From assembly GCA_016098155.1 (NCBI GenBank), contig JAAAJB010000102.1:1-64000 (forward strand): a DNA stretch of 64,000 bases. The letters are read 5' to 3'. Under the pieces are notes generated by a model that did no database searches, was not told the origin of the DNA, and worked only from the letters and a program-made list of their open reading frames with translations. Positions 1-10,599 of this stretch are shown here, piece by piece. The position numbers and the translations under genes were made by a program. The stretch comes from Actinomortierella ambigua. Its lineage: Eukaryota; Mortierellomycota; Mortierellomycetes; Mortierellales; Mortierellaceae. Each line of letters begins with the position of its first letter. Within the stretch, counting starts at the first letter, position 1.

Positions 1-1113
1 GAATCGTATGTGGGCATCATAACACCCTCCTTCTTCAGCTTCTCGGCAGCGGCAGCGGCCCTATCGCCGCGGAACTTGATCTCCTCGGGAGTACCACCAC
101 CGACTTCAGCGCCATGCCACTCAACCAACAGGTGGTCGACGACGGCCCAGGCCTGGTTATCGGCCAAGTGAGGCACCACCTCGTACTCGGCGCCCTCGAT
201 ATCCATCTTGACAACAACAAAGTCGCGAGGCAGGGTGTTGCGAAGGAGCCAGGTAGCAATGTTGACACCAGTCAACAAAGTAGGTCTTGCCCCCGAACGG
301 ACAGCATCGGGATGCGAGGCATAGATGGACGAGCCCCAGTAGTCATGAGCACCGTTGACGGTGTCAAGATAGAATTCGCGGATACCATCCTTCACATCGA
401 CAACGGTCGACGGGAAGATCTCAACCTTGATGCCCTTTTCATCGGCAGCCTCTTTGGCATTGACGAGCTGTGCATTGAAAACGGGGTTGGCCTCGAATAA
501 GAAGATTTCTAGCGGGAAGAGGAAACAAAACAAGGGTGATTAATTTAGAGCAGAATAAACTAACCCAAACGACCCACTAAATGCTCTTCTTGCATATCGA
601 TTAGAGTTTCCCACTCAGTTGCTGCATTGGATTAGGGTCTGGTGGACCTAGACCTGGGGTGGGGACTCCCCCTTTCTCGCACTTTATTTGCTGCTGGAAA
701 AAAAATCAAGAAAGAGAGGAAACCCGGGTCAAGTCTCCACCCCTCCCCCACTCATCTCTCTCTCTCTCCCGAGTCCCGTCGCAGCGTCCGTCCGTCCACC
801 CGTCCGTCCACCCGTCACTGACAACAACATATAAATTTTTACCTGCATCCTCGTAATTGGCCCACGAAGGCTTGGGGAAGTCGTAGTTGAACTTTGCGCC
901 CGGTCGCTTCAAGAAAGCCTCCATCGAGTCGGCACGGTTGGCACCAAGATCGACGAAGATGTAGCGGGGCTTGCCTTGCTGGTCATGGCTCATGGTAGCG
1001 ATGCTTGCGTCCTTCCTGAAGTGCGGCTGAGTCTGGTTGGAGGTGGTGAGAAACAGCAGGGTCGAAATGACCAATGCGATACCAACGACAGCGGTGCGGT
1101 TCATTGACGACAT
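1..1113 (-). CDS. FkbM-family methyltransferase, membrane-anchored, 3' end outside window
   Basis: Minus strand; exon 1 is 843..1113 and exon 2 is 508..1 and continues off the left edge, so the C-terminus is missing. The join is phase 1 with donor GTAAAA and a TAG acceptor, giving an E-I-F-L-F-E-A-N-P junction. Residues about 6-23 form a hydrophobic signal anchor. After it come 'RYIFVDLGANRADSM' (the glycine-rich SAM motif of class I methyltransferases), 'FEANPVF' (acidic ribose-binding loop) and 'VVKMDIEGAEYEVVPHL', the hallmark of FkbM-type methyltransferases. This predicts a SAM-dependent methyltransferase in the secretory pathway lumen; the substrate is unknown. The 334-bp intron contains a short tandem repeat of gtccgtccaccc units near 786-816. 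An upstream in-frame extension to 1500 exists, but the ATG at 1113 directly precedes the anchor and is preferred. Confidence 0.82.
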
Positions 1114-2200
1114 ATTCCTTGCTCCTTGCTTGCCGATAGGGGTAGTGCCTGGATGGTGATGTTGAAGTATTGAAGAAAAAGAAAGGTCCTGTTGAAGGAG
1201 GGAGTGGACAAAAACAGCTGAGAGGTAGTAGGAGGAGAGAAAAGTGGAGGAAAAAGAAAAAGTCCTGTTGAAGGAAGGAGGTTTGTCCGAGGTAGGGTGG
1301 AGTGGGTGAACAAAAACGGCTGAAAGGTGGTGGAAGGAGAGAAAAGAAAAACTGAGAAGAGGAGGGTTAAGAGGAAAACGAAGCAGTAAACTCATGATAC
1401 TTACTGACCTCTGCGAGATGAGGGGCACTGTGGTGTGCCCTTGGACTCGAGTCAACAAAAGGAACCACCCCATTCGGCACCTTGCCTCCTGGAGCTCCAA
1501 GAATAGGTAGGAAGGCAGTAATAAACTTTCGGTCTATCTTTCTCCTTTTTTTTTTTCTTTCTCTCCTCTCCCCTCTCTTTCTTTTCTCCCCTCAAGAGGA
1601 AAATGGGTAGTGGTCGTTAGAGTCTATTTACACATCAGCTGCTGGTACATTGAATGAGGCTTACATCGCACAAAGTTGTATGAGTGTACAGTACGGTACT
1701 ATTGGTACCCCGAATGAGACAGCGCAGCACAAGGAAACTTCTCACCATTGTGCTACCCATCATTGTGCCACCCACCATTGCTATGCATGCAGGGACTGGG
1801 CACGGTTCAGCAGAGAGGCGGTGTTGCTTCTCGCCTACTCAGCCTATGGAGGCTGAAACATCAGCCCTTCCCTTCTCCCTGTTCTCGTCCTGTCGCCCTC
1901 CACCTCTGCGTCTTGAAAAAATGTAGGGCTCGCCGTATATTGGACATCGTTGTTGGGTTGGGGTTATTCCCCTAAACAGCAGGGGGGGGGGAGGTTGACA
2001 AGGAACGGAGTAAGGCAACATACAGCTGATCATTTTTTGGATTACCACGATGCATACTTGTGCCTGCTATGGTCGAAATTGCCCAAGGTGGGCAGTGAAT
2101 AATCTGTACCATCGCCATAGATCCTAAAGCAACTCAAGAAGGGCAGTACCCCATGATCGGATGGTCCCAGCTACGACCTCCACCACCCTCTCATGGGTCA
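1114..2200. other. Spacer upstream of the FkbM gene; no gene supported
   Basis: The first 500 bp on the minus strand are pyrimidine-rich with short repeated AAAACGGCTGA-like and TCCTGTTGAAGGA-like segments, as expected of a fungal promoter or 5' UTR. The only open frames are low-complexity. No RNA gene or family match was seen. Confidence 0.5.
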
Positions 2201-4015
2201 ACCTGCTCAGTTTTCCTATCCGAGAGAAAGGTGTGAGTCGAAGAGCTGGCAGGCAATCGTGCTCATCAAATCTTCTGGACTATCGACAACGCACAAGACT
2301 ATCTGAGGCTATCACTCATTTCCAGGCTGGCTTCTTCATGACTGAGAGGTTTATCGCCGACAACGGACCAGCCATATACGCTCTCGTAAATCACTCCTAC
2401 CAACAAGGGGGGCCAGAGATCGGTCTGCAAAGAGACATGGAAAATGTTTATGACCGGGTACATCCAGATCATCTCACGGCTACGATGCAGAACATGGGTA
2501 TCCTTGAACCCCTCAGTGAACCCCTCAGCGAACTCCTCAAGTGACCCCTTTTCCAAGACAAAAAATCTAACGCTCACCTCACCAGTTCACCAACGTCGCG
2601 ACCTCCGACAGAGAGCCACTCTTTCCTCGGGCTCTTCAACATCAAATCCTGGAAGCACTTCTACGTGAGTACCATTTAAAGGACGAAAAACTAAGCGACA
2701 TCACAGTCCCACGTTGGGGACACCTATCAAGAACCCAGCCTGAGCAGGCGACACTGTTATGATTCTATATGCCAGTGAATTACAGCGAGCCAAGTTCATC
2801 TTCGACAAAGATTCAGCAGTCATCAAACAGCTTCCCCTTTTCAGCAAACCTTGGCGACCAATGTCGTAAAATGACACAATAATAGGTATCTAACCACTAG
2901 AGCACACTTCCGCCATCTGGTTGTACCGAAGCAGATCAAGGTCTATTTCACCACCCTCATTCAAAAAAAAAAAAAAATGGGCGGACCTGCTACAACCTGC
3001 ACTCGTAGCAGGCGCTATCGGTCAATTGGGGGGGGGGCTCTCCTGGTCAACTTCCTTGCCATATCCAAACTCCGGCACGTCCTCTAGGACCTGTCCCCCT
3101 TCCACGTTGGTTATTCACCAAGCTGCACAAGGTCACCAGAAGATTCAGCTCGCGTTACAAAATTACCCCAGTTTGGGGTCTTCTCTGTACGTGGGTTTTG
3201 GCATTATTGACCCAAAGAGGTAGTTCCATATGCCCACTCCGCCACCTACAAAACATGCTCTCCGCCTCGCTTTTCATCTAGCGTGGGATCTTCGACCACC
3301 CTCTCATGCACCACACACAATCGCCCAAAGCCCTTGGACCTTTCTCTAAATTGGATGAATCTGCTGCCTGGCCCATTGCCAAACCTAACAAGTTCCACAA
3401 GTTCCTCCGCACTTTAGTTAAGGAATCTTCTTACGCACTCTGCGTTGAAGTAGTTAACCATTAACATCCCCCTCTCCTCTTGGGAAGCACGGGGCCAGGA
3501 CACGTTATCTTTGTCCCAGATGTACGCCGGCTCTGTGGGGCATCTACCGCCCACCCTCCTCAACTGCTCATGAGGAATAAAGCTCCATCATTATCTACCT
3601 TGATCAAACCGGTACGACAACTTCTTCCGCCTCCCCTTTCACCGATACAAGACAAATGACTGCCTACAGTCCCATCCACTGGAAAGCTGGAAAGTCAACC
3701 CCTTCATACAAGGGTGCAACTTGTGGTGGCGCTTCCTTCATTTGTCACAGCCTCATGCCTCGTTCCGTTTCCACGCATGAAGAGCCAACCCATCCCCTGA
3801 CCATTTTTCCCTTCTCGAGGATTTTCTCTCATTACGACGCCTGGGTCTCTCTCCTGCACTACCACAGCCGCAAAACCGAGTGGGACGACCACGAACTCCT
3901 TGGGATCACAACCTGGCAAGGGAAGAAAAGAACCTCGCTATATATTCATCGCCTGTGGGCTGGTTGGCATCGTCCATTCATTCAGATATTCTACCTGATT
4001 AAAAAAAAAACATAA
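2200..4015 (+). pseudogene. Degraded non-LTR (LINE/Tad1-like) retrotransposon, reverse transcriptase region
   Basis: The plus strand keeps recognisable pieces of a LINE reverse transcriptase in order but in different frames. 'RFIADNGPAIYALVNH' and 'ENVYDRVHPDHL' (about 2350-2480) correspond to the region before and around the first catalytic aspartate. A broken 'LRQ..PL' block lies at 2590-2650, where LINEs carry LRQGDPLSP. 'ASELQRAKF' follows at about 2770, and 'LLVNFLAISKLRHVL' at about 3040 matches the thumb region. The C-terminal block 3656-4015 ends in an A-rich run at about 4000-4010. Many stops and frameshifts show that it is dead. The YADD catalytic motif is not intact. Orientation and 3' poly(A) agree with target-primed retrotransposition. 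No flanking duplication was confirmed. Confidence 0.72.
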
Positions 4016-4250
4016 TCTTCGCCTCTTGCACCATTGTCATCTCATGACATGAAATCTCGTTTTAAAGAAACGAAGTCGTACGTTTCACATTTCACTGTTT
4101 TGGCGCGATTCTCGTATGTCATTTTTCCACATAAGATGTTGGTGCTTGTCTATTTATCATATCACGAAAACAAGAGTGTGAATCATATTTTTATTCTCAA
4201 GTCCAGAGTCGAAGAAGTGCGACTTTTTTCTGGGAAGGGGTAGGACGAGT

Positions 4251-4583
4251 CTACTTTTTTTGTTCGCACCAGGCGTCGTACTCGGGTGTTTTGCGACAGC
4301 ATGCCTCAAGCTTCTGCTCATCTTTGAAATTATTTTTTTCGAACAGTTTTGTGCATTGGGGATATCGACCTATACCCTCTTTCATTTGTCCACCATATTT
4401 AATTTCCTTGCAGCATTGATCGGTAATCCTCTCCATTTCTTCGACTGCCGATTGACTTATCAACGACTTTCCATTCCAGCATCCACACCGATCAGGCCAG
4501 GCCGAAACCGCATCCTTGCCGACTGCAAGGATCACAAAGAGGAGGACAAAGACGGACGTACGGCGCATTCTGAATATGTGCAA
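4251..4583 (-). CDS. Small secreted cysteine-rich protein
   Basis: Single-exon gene of 110 residues, or 105 if translation begins at the second ATG (4568). The second start places 'MRRTSVFVLLFVILAVG' at the N-terminus, an excellent signal peptide with cleavage near 'DAVSA'. The mature part of about 80 residues has eight cysteines, including CxC near its start and two CC pairs ('DQCCKE', 'EACCRK'), so four disulfides are likely. A TATA element lies about 100 bp upstream on the same strand. No enzyme family is recognised; effector, antimicrobial or structural roles are all possible. It sits between a dead LINE and a second cysteine-rich gene, typical accessory-region context. Confidence 0.7.
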   Translation of the reverse strand: MHIFRMRRTSVFVLLFVILAVGKDAVSAWPDRCGCWNGKSLISQSAVEEMERITDQCCKEIKYGGQMKEGIGRYPQCTKLFEKNNFKDEQKLEACCRKTPEYDAWCEQKK

Positions 4584-4670
4584 AATGAGTGATAGGAAAG
4601 GGTGAGAGACTGCCAGAGATGTGGCGAGGAAAATTGTAGGGCAGAAGGAGGAGACGGTTGTGGATCACGA

Positions 4671-4677
4671 CTTTATA
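4671..4677 (-). promoter_or_regulatory. TATA box for the cysteine-rich secreted gene
   Basis: TATAAAG on the minus strand, 103 bp ahead of the preferred ATG at 4568. The position suits transcription starting about 70 bp before the start codon. Confidence 0.45.
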
Positions 4678-4689
4678 ACATTCAGACAA

Positions 4690-5570
4690 TCAGAGGGGAA
4701 GTGAGAAAGCGAGAATGTGGCTATCTTTTTCATTCAGCTCTTTACAAAAAAAACGCATGAATACAATAGACAAGGGAAAGCCCGATTCAAAAAGTGGTAC
4801 TATATCTACTCCTACAGGGATAATTCCTCCGATCTTAACATCTCAACGAGTGGGGCCTTCAAAAGCGAGATAAACAAGGGGGCGCCAAACAAAGGGGCAA
4901 GATATGCCTTGCTGTTACACGATAGGAGAGGAACAAGAACGGTATTCGGGGTAGACTAGAAGTGATGGAACCTCCGAAAGCAAGCAGGGATGCAAAAACG
5001 AGGAGGGTAACCAAGCAAGGGGGCGAGGTTTGCTTCTCCGTTGCACGAGAGAGGAGGGACAAGCAAAGGTATGGAGCCATGATGGAGAAGCGAAAGGCCC
5101 TTTGGAATGATAGAGTACATTTGGAGTATGCATCGTTGCCTAATAGCACCTCTCTATTGCTTGCCCGATCTCACTCCTGACTCGCCAGGGCAGATTTCTC
5201 CCAACCTTGACACATACAAAAGGAACAAAACATCCATTGTTCAACGAACTTCACACAACCAACAGCCCTCCCAGACTGACAGCAAAAACTGCAAACACCA
5301 CCACAGAATTCATCCAAGCACCCTCTCACAAACCGCCTCTCTAACGATCTCCATTTAACGGTTTCCTGGCCTAACAAGAGAGCGAACAAAGCAGTCTTCA
5401 ACCTTTCCCAAGATCTACAGCTACCTAATCGTCGTAAGTCAGCGGACCATAGACATGACATGCGTAACCGACGTTATTTGCTCAGGGCTGATTTGCTCAG
5501 GGCTGATCTGTAACCACTAAAAACCCGCTGTCATAAATTGCCTCATTATCTATAATAGAGTCCATTTGGA
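4690..5570. other. Spacer between two divergently oriented secreted-protein genes
   Basis: No coding region is supported; the open frames are low-complexity or antisense copies of one another. At 5489-5508 a short direct repeat of 'ttgctcagggctgat' lies 60 bp before the next gene. Confidence 0.4.
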
Positions 5571-5834
5571 ATGTTGCTCCTATTGATGGCGGTTTTAATG
5601 CTGCTCGCAGGTGCTCATGGCACACGGCCAGATGCGCCTGTTTTTTGCACTTGTATCAACCTGATAACGCACGTCGCATATAACACAGCCAATTTTAATT
5701 GCCTCGAAAGAAGTTTTGACATTTTCTGCCAAGTACACGAGGACGCCGTACAAGATTTTGATAACTGGTGCACAGTAAATGGCACCAAGACAGAAGAATG
5801 GATATCGTTTTGTGATGACCTTCCACTGGCTTGA
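5571..5834 (+). CDS. Small secreted six-cysteine protein
   Basis: Single-exon frame of 87 residues. The N-terminus 'MLLLLMAVLMLLAGAHG' is a strong signal peptide. The mature part of about 70 residues has six cysteines, beginning with a CxC ('FCTC') and ending with 'FCDDLPLA', consistent with three disulfides. No family is recognised. It is oriented away from the cysteine-rich gene at 4251-4583; both begin their mature part with CxC, but spacing and sequence otherwise differ, so common ancestry is not claimed. The nearest TATA-like string (about 5549) is too close to the ATG to be its TATA box, so a 5' UTR intron is possible. Confidence 0.6.
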   Translation: MLLLLMAVLMLLAGAHGTRPDAPVFCTCINLITHVAYNTANFNCLERSFDIFCQVHEDAVQDFDNWCTVNGTKTEEWISFCDDLPLA

Positions 5835-5869
5835 TTTAGTCACGTCCCCAGCCCCATTCATAAAGTTTG

Positions 5870-6430
5870 ATACAACTCTTATCTCTACGTGTGCTGCCCT
5901 CGCTGTTGCCTCCATGGGAATTGATGGCCATTTTTGCATGCTGGAATCGATTTACACACTCTGCGGCTGAAACCGTCAAGAATGCAACGCCAGATACACA
6001 AATTCTGCACCGTAGCTCATCGGGCAATGAGGGCAGGTCATTGCATACGACTACCTTGGCCATCCGGTTCTTGATATACCCTCAAACGTTCTCAATGGGG
6101 ATTAAGATCCGGTAATATCGGTGGCCAGTCGAGCACAACGTTGATTCTTTGAGCCTCCGAGAGCTGAATCGACGTCCGAGACTTGTGCTAGGGAGCATTG
6201 TCTTACACCAACACCATCTTCCACGGCAACAAATTGTACCTTTAGTAGGATTCATTCCATATATTTTGATGCACCACCCATGATGCCTGCCAAGTTGCCC
6301 TTGAAACGGACGAGCTCGCCTCGGCCTTGATACGTGATTCTGCTTCACACGGAAGCACAAGCGCCGCTGCTAGAGATTTTGACCATGGGGTGATGATCCT
6401 TCAGAGTCTTCCGTTTTGGTAGCTTTGAAG
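5870..6430 (-). pseudogene. Degraded Tc1/mariner-like transposase (C-terminal half)
   Basis: Minus-strand pieces reproduce the end of a Tc1-type DDE transposase. 'GRGELVRFKGNLAG' is followed by 'SRTSIQL' and 'RINVVLDWPPI', then 'LPDLNPIENV' and 'GYIKNRM', and further on 'INSHGGN'. The sequence 'DLNPIEN' is the family's classic motif around the last catalytic residue. Frameshifts and stops separate the blocks, and the N-terminal helix-turn-helix region is not recognisable. Terminal inverted repeats were not found by eye. The element is non-functional. Confidence 0.75.
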
Positions 6431-6439
6431 CACCACGCA

Positions 6440-7300
6440 GTAGTGTAGGATCCTGCCATGTTGGAGCTGCGCTCGTTGAAAAAAAAGGATCATTAATCCA
6501 GTAGTCGTCTTTCGTCCAAACCTGTCTTTAGTCGTTTGTTGTAGACAAAACAGACATTCTGACGTATCACTTCAAGCTGGCTACTTACAACCAATACATG
6601 ATTTAAAACGTTGTTTCAGTGAAGCTCTTCTCTGTCTTCACACCATGGCGCGACGCCGCATTTTTGAAAAGAGTTGAAACAAGGAGATTGGGCACTGCCA
6701 GATGCACCAAGTGACTGCGCCAGGCCGTCCTCCACAACTCGTGTCAACTGACAAGGGGCATGCCGCAAAATCGAGCCCTGCTAGGTCGATTACAAAGGAT
6801 ACCATCGTCGTTGTCGTCGTTGTCGTTGTTGTCGTCGCGTTTTCTGTTTGCGGCTTGCAGAGATTGTATCAAGGGGCACGACGTTCAAAGTGTCTCCGTA
6901 ACATAATACATCGGCTCACATATTGTGCGTGCGGTCGAGTATACACGGACGGAACCTCTTTTGTCCCCCCAATTGCAAATCCGAAGATTTCTGCATTTTC
7001 GCCGTCCATACAGTTTCTTCCATAGCCTCGCTGTGAGTTCAGGACTGAGTACTAAAGCATGTATAAGATATGCGTTGCTGTTGTGGTGGGATTCCGAGAG
7101 CGTCATATCGTCAGCTGCGATGGATATTACGGCTATTTCCAGAGTGATGTACAACTGGATGGGCACCTGGTTGTGTTTTCATCCCCCCGAGGCAACCAGC
7201 AGAGGCCTAAACCCATCGAAAACATGAGGGGTCGACATGAACGCCGTACAAAATGAGGGTGTCGTCTGAGGTGATGTCTGAAAACAGCTTGGAAGAATCT
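6440..7300. other. Unassigned stretch after the Tc1 relic
   Basis: It contains short ORFs on both strands with no recognisable family and a GTCGTC/GTTGTC microsatellite at about 6806-6838. It may hold more decayed transposon sequence. Confidence 0.35.
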
Positions 7301-7651
7301 TCAAGTCGGAAAGCGAGACAGGTGATGTGTTACTGAAACTAGGAGCTGACATGACCTCGAGGACCGACGTCGCACAATAGGAAGCTTGGGACGTCTTTGT
7401 TCCTGTGAGCAAATCATTGATGATCTGTCGCCGAGGGACGGATATTGTTCGGAGGTAGCATTTCGAAGATGATCCAGAAAGGCACAGTTGGTTTGGTTGC
7501 CTATTTCAGTGAATTTGGAGTGACACCATTGAGGGGTGACATTGGAAGAAACGATCGGATCCATTTTTGCTATGTGTGCCAAAAAACAAAAAGTCGTGCA
7601 CAAAATGATCGCACGCCAGAAAACTCGATATCCTATAAGAGTAACATTCAT
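7301..7651 (-). CDS. Doubtful small membrane or secreted protein
   Basis: Open frame of 116 residues with a hydrophobic N-terminus ('FWRAIILCTTFCFLAHIA') and three NxS/T glycosylation sequons within the next 60 residues. A good minus-strand TATA box lies 212 bp upstream. Against it, the C-terminal third is Arg/Ser-rich and does not look like a folded domain, and an overlapping frame (7179..7412) looks at least as protein-like. Either an intron switches frame or the gene is broken. No family recognised. Confidence 0.3.
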   Translation of the reverse strand: MNVTLIGYRVFWRAIILCTTFCFLAHIAKMDPIVSSNVTPQWCHSKFTEIGNQTNCAFLDHLRNATSEQYPSLGDRSSMICSQEQRRPKLPIVRRRSSRSCQLLVSVTHHLSRFPT

Positions 7652-7862
7652 AACAAGGTAGTATAACGAGAAGGGTGTAAAGCTGAGAGATGGGAAGAAA
7701 GTGTCAACAAAAGGAGCTGATACCAGAAAGATAGCTGGCTTTGGTGACAGGTCCCCCTATTCTCTTTCTAGGTTGCTTGTCACGTTATGTTTTGACTCGT
7801 GGACGCGCTGTGTGCAGTACCACTTAGTTCAGTCCAAATAAATGCCAACGGTGAGCCCTGTT

Positions 7863-7871
7863 CTTTTTATA
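7863..7871 (-). promoter_or_regulatory. TATA box upstream of the doubtful secreted ORF
   Basis: TATAAAAAG on the minus strand, the only strong TATA element in this spacer, 212 bp before the ATG at 7651. Confidence 0.35.
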
Positions 7872-8304
7872 ACCACTCTGGATGGGCATGTCCAACAGAA
7901 TGTAGACCTCATTTCTAGTTGACTTCACTCAATAGTTCAAGCAACTCCGTCGGCCCTCTCTGCGAAAGCGAGAACGGGGACGTCAAATTCTACCGAGCCA
8001 TCTCAATAAAAGATTAGAACGCTTTCATAGTGTGCTTTCACCGCTTATCTCTCATTGTTAGCATCATGATACAAAAGGCCAGGATTTGCTTTTTGTGGCG
8101 AGGGGCTACGGAGTTGGTGGCAGAGATGCATCAATATAAATTTTTCCAACCTTTAATTTGATTGAGGAAAGCGCAGTGAGTGGAATCAACCCTGTTGTGT
8201 TTTTTTTGTTGAGCTCCATGTTCCTGAAGTTGGTTTTGCGGCCCAGTGGAGATTCAACTTGTCCCTCGTCTTTGTCTCCTTCGCTTTGTACCTTTCTCAC
8301 TTTC

Positions 8305-8420
8305 TCTAACTCTCACTCTCTCTCTCTCTCTCTCTCTCACTCTCCTTCTCCTTCTCCTCCTTCTCTTTCTCCCTTCTCCTCTCCTTCTCCCTCTCTCTCT
8401 CTCGCTCTCTCACCTCTCTC
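8305..8420 (+). repeat. CT-rich microsatellite in promoter/5' UTR
   Basis: Nearly uninterrupted (CT)n and CTTCT repeats about 130-240 bp before the ATG of the Kre9-like gene. Pyrimidine-rich blocks of this kind are common just upstream of highly expressed filamentous-fungal genes. Confidence 0.7.
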
Positions 8421-8547
8421 ACACTTCATTTCCGATACCCAAAGAGCTAACGACCCACTCCCCTGGCGTATCCGCCAATCTTCCCTTACCCCTGCTTCAA
8501 TTAATTATCGATTATTTTCCGAGGTCACAGTCAATACCTTTTCAACC

Positions 8548-10413
8548 ATGCCGACAATAGTGAGGTGGATGGCCAGTCTCTCGGTCGCCATCCTACTGAC
8601 CGCCCACTCTGGCACCTTCCTCTCTTTGAACAGGTCGGGCCTTTTGGCACTTGCACTCCCTGCTCCACCTCCACCACCACCTCCACCACCACCACCGGCC
8701 ACAAAGAACCCTATCCTCAACAACAAAAATAGCCCCTCCAGAACACCAGAACAAGTCGAAACAAAGCCGACTGAGCTGTTTTCGATCCTCGCCCCAGCCC
8801 CAGACACCGTGTGGGTCACAGGCACGACCGAGAACATCTACTGGGACAGTGGCACTGATCTCCCCGACGGCACCACCTTTGATGTCTCCTTGATCCCCGC
8901 CATTACCGAGCAAGATGCAAAGACCTGGTCCAAGTTGCCGGCCAACCCCCAGGCTTTGTTCAAGACTGTCCGTCCCATGCGCCGCATGATCGACCCAGAG
9001 ATGCACTACTTTGATTTCGTCGTTCCCTATCACCTTGTCCCACCCCCTCTTCTGGAAGAGCATCGCCAGAAGGCACTCAAGTTTCAGGCTCAGGAAGCCC
9101 AGGAAGCCCAGCAAAAAGGAGGAGACGATCCAAAGGAACAGAAGGAGGATAAGGGAAAGAAGATCGACGACGACAACAACAACAACAACAATTCCACTGC
9201 GCCCACAACGCCCTTCAGGGTCGTCATCACCGCCTACGAGGGCAAGACCAACAAGAAAATTGCCGAGGCTTCAGTGTTCCCAGTCCTGGTGCAGCTCGAT
9301 GAGTTTTCGTCGCAGGAACGAGTCGACATGATCAAGCTCGTCAACGACGAGATGCTAAATGGCCGACCCATGCCAACACGTGTGATGGAGGAGACCGAGC
9401 ACGAAGATGAGGATGATGAGGATGATCCCAACCAGAGTGATGTTCATGAAGATGAGGACGAGTACGAGGGGCCCGAATTTGAGCAAGGAGAGCCGTTGGA
9501 TGAGAGTGCACACAGTCACGACCACGACCACGACGACCACGACGACCACGGCGAAGAGGGCGAAGAGGGCGAAGGTGAAGACTTTGAGCACGACCACGAC
9601 CATGACCATGACCATGACGACGGCGACGGCTCCAAGTACGCTGACCTCATGATCACCGAGGAAGAGCTCAATGCTCTCCCCCCAGACGACCCACCTCCTC
9701 CAATTCTTCACGCAGGAGCTCTCCAGATCACCTGGTGGAACAACTACAAGGTCCGCTTCTTCACCGGTTCTCCTTATGTTATCGGCTGGGACTGGTCCCG
9801 GACGCTGCTCCATCCTGAGGATCGTAACATGGAATGGGACCCTGAGCTCAAGACCAAGGTCCCAATCAAGGCGAAGCCTAGCCTCAAGAAGTCTGGACCA
9901 CCACCGCCAGCATCAGCAAAGCGTCAGGATGACCATCCAGAGCAGGAGGAGCAGGGCGAAACCCCATCAACACACGACGATGAGGAAGGGCAGCAACAAG
10001 AGAAGGGTGAAGGACAACACGCACACAAGCACGAACACCATCTCGAGCCTCTGCCGACCCTTGATGAGGCAGCCCTACCACAGACGTGGGCCCTCGAAGA
10101 CCTCGAGCAGCTCGATGGCCAGACGAACGTCTATATCGAGGATGTTTTGACCGGCCAGCGGTATGAAGTCGCAGCAGCCTTGCAGCCAGCCAGCGTCCGT
10201 GCCCTGTACTTTACACCAACACCACACATGATTGGGCCCAATGCCAAACCGACCCCCGAGGGACTTGAGCCAAGTCCCAACATGGCCCTCGCACCCGACG
10301 ATGGCCGTATCCTCCTCCATGCTCGTGTCGAGATGGACCTGTACAAAGATGGCGCCATTCTTCGCTTCACGGGTTTTTCCAAGCCCTTTTATGTCGAACA
10401 GGGCGCTCTTTAA
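8548..10413 (+). CDS. Secreted Kre9/Knh1-like protein with His/Asp-rich tract
   Basis: Intronless, 621 residues from the ATG at 8548. A longer in-frame opening to 8158 is only CT-repeat sequence and was not used. A hydrophobic N-terminus (about 1-40) acts as signal peptide, followed by a run of 11 prolines. 'SILAPAPDTVWVTGTTENI' matches the Ig-like N-terminal domain of Kre9/Knh1 and fungal Ser/Thr-rich GPI-anchored proteins. A second similar module lies at about 390-615 ('SPYVIGWDWS' ... 'ILRFTGFSKPFYVE'). Both are interrupted by charged insertions. Residues about 320-368 alternate His and Asp (HDHDHDDHDDH, then DHDHDHDHDD), a likely divalent-metal-binding stretch. No C-terminal GPI signal is seen. 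Cell-wall beta-glucan or extracellular matrix function is inferred from the family only. Confidence 0.8.
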   Translation: MPTIVRWMASLSVAILLTAHSGTFLSLNRSGLLALALPAPPPPPPPPPPPATKNPILNNKNSPSRTPEQVETKPTELFSILAPAPDTVWVTGTTENIYWDSGTDLPDGTTFDVSLIPAITEQDAKTWSKLPANPQALFKTVRPMRRMIDPEMHYFDFVVPYHLVPPPLLEEHRQKALKFQAQEAQEAQQKGGDDPKEQKEDKGKKIDDDNNNNNNSTAPTTPFRVVITAYEGKTNKKIAEASVFPVLVQLDEFSSQERVDMIKLVNDEMLNGRPMPTRVMEETEHEDEDDEDDPNQSDVHEDEDEYEGPEFEQGEPLDESAHSHDHDHDDHDDHGEEGEEGEGEDFEHDHDHDHDHDDGDGSKYADLMITEEELNALPPDDPPPPILHAGALQITWWNNYKVRFFTGSPYVIGWDWSRTLLHPEDRNMEWDPELKTKVPIKAKPSLKKSGPPPPASAKRQDDHPEQEEQGETPSTHDDEEGQQQEKGEGQHAHKHEHHLEPLPTLDEAALPQTWALEDLEQLDGQTNVYIEDVLTGQRYEVAAALQPASVRALYFTPTPHMIGPNAKPTPEGLEPSPNMALAPDDGRILLHARVEMDLYKDGAILRFTGFSKPFYVEQGAL

Positions 10414-10599
10414 AAGGCAATCCCGCATTGTAATGTAATTTTTAAACCTTATATTTTTTTTGGACCGTGTTGTTTAAAATGAAAATTAAGTGGATGCCAG
10501 CTGCACGAAACAATAGAAACAACCAGAGGGGGATGATGTGAGAAAGAGAAGAGACAAGGGGGGGAAGGAAAGGAGGGAGGGAGGGAAAAAAAAAAGAAT

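Noticed and set aside
6806..6838. GTC/GTT repeat as a possible CRISPR-like array
   Set aside because: It is a simple trinucleotide microsatellite without spacers, in a eukaryotic genome.
8158..8547. Upstream extension of the Kre9-like protein
   Set aside because: It is translated CT microsatellite (Ser/Leu/Pro), with a good signal peptide only from 8548.
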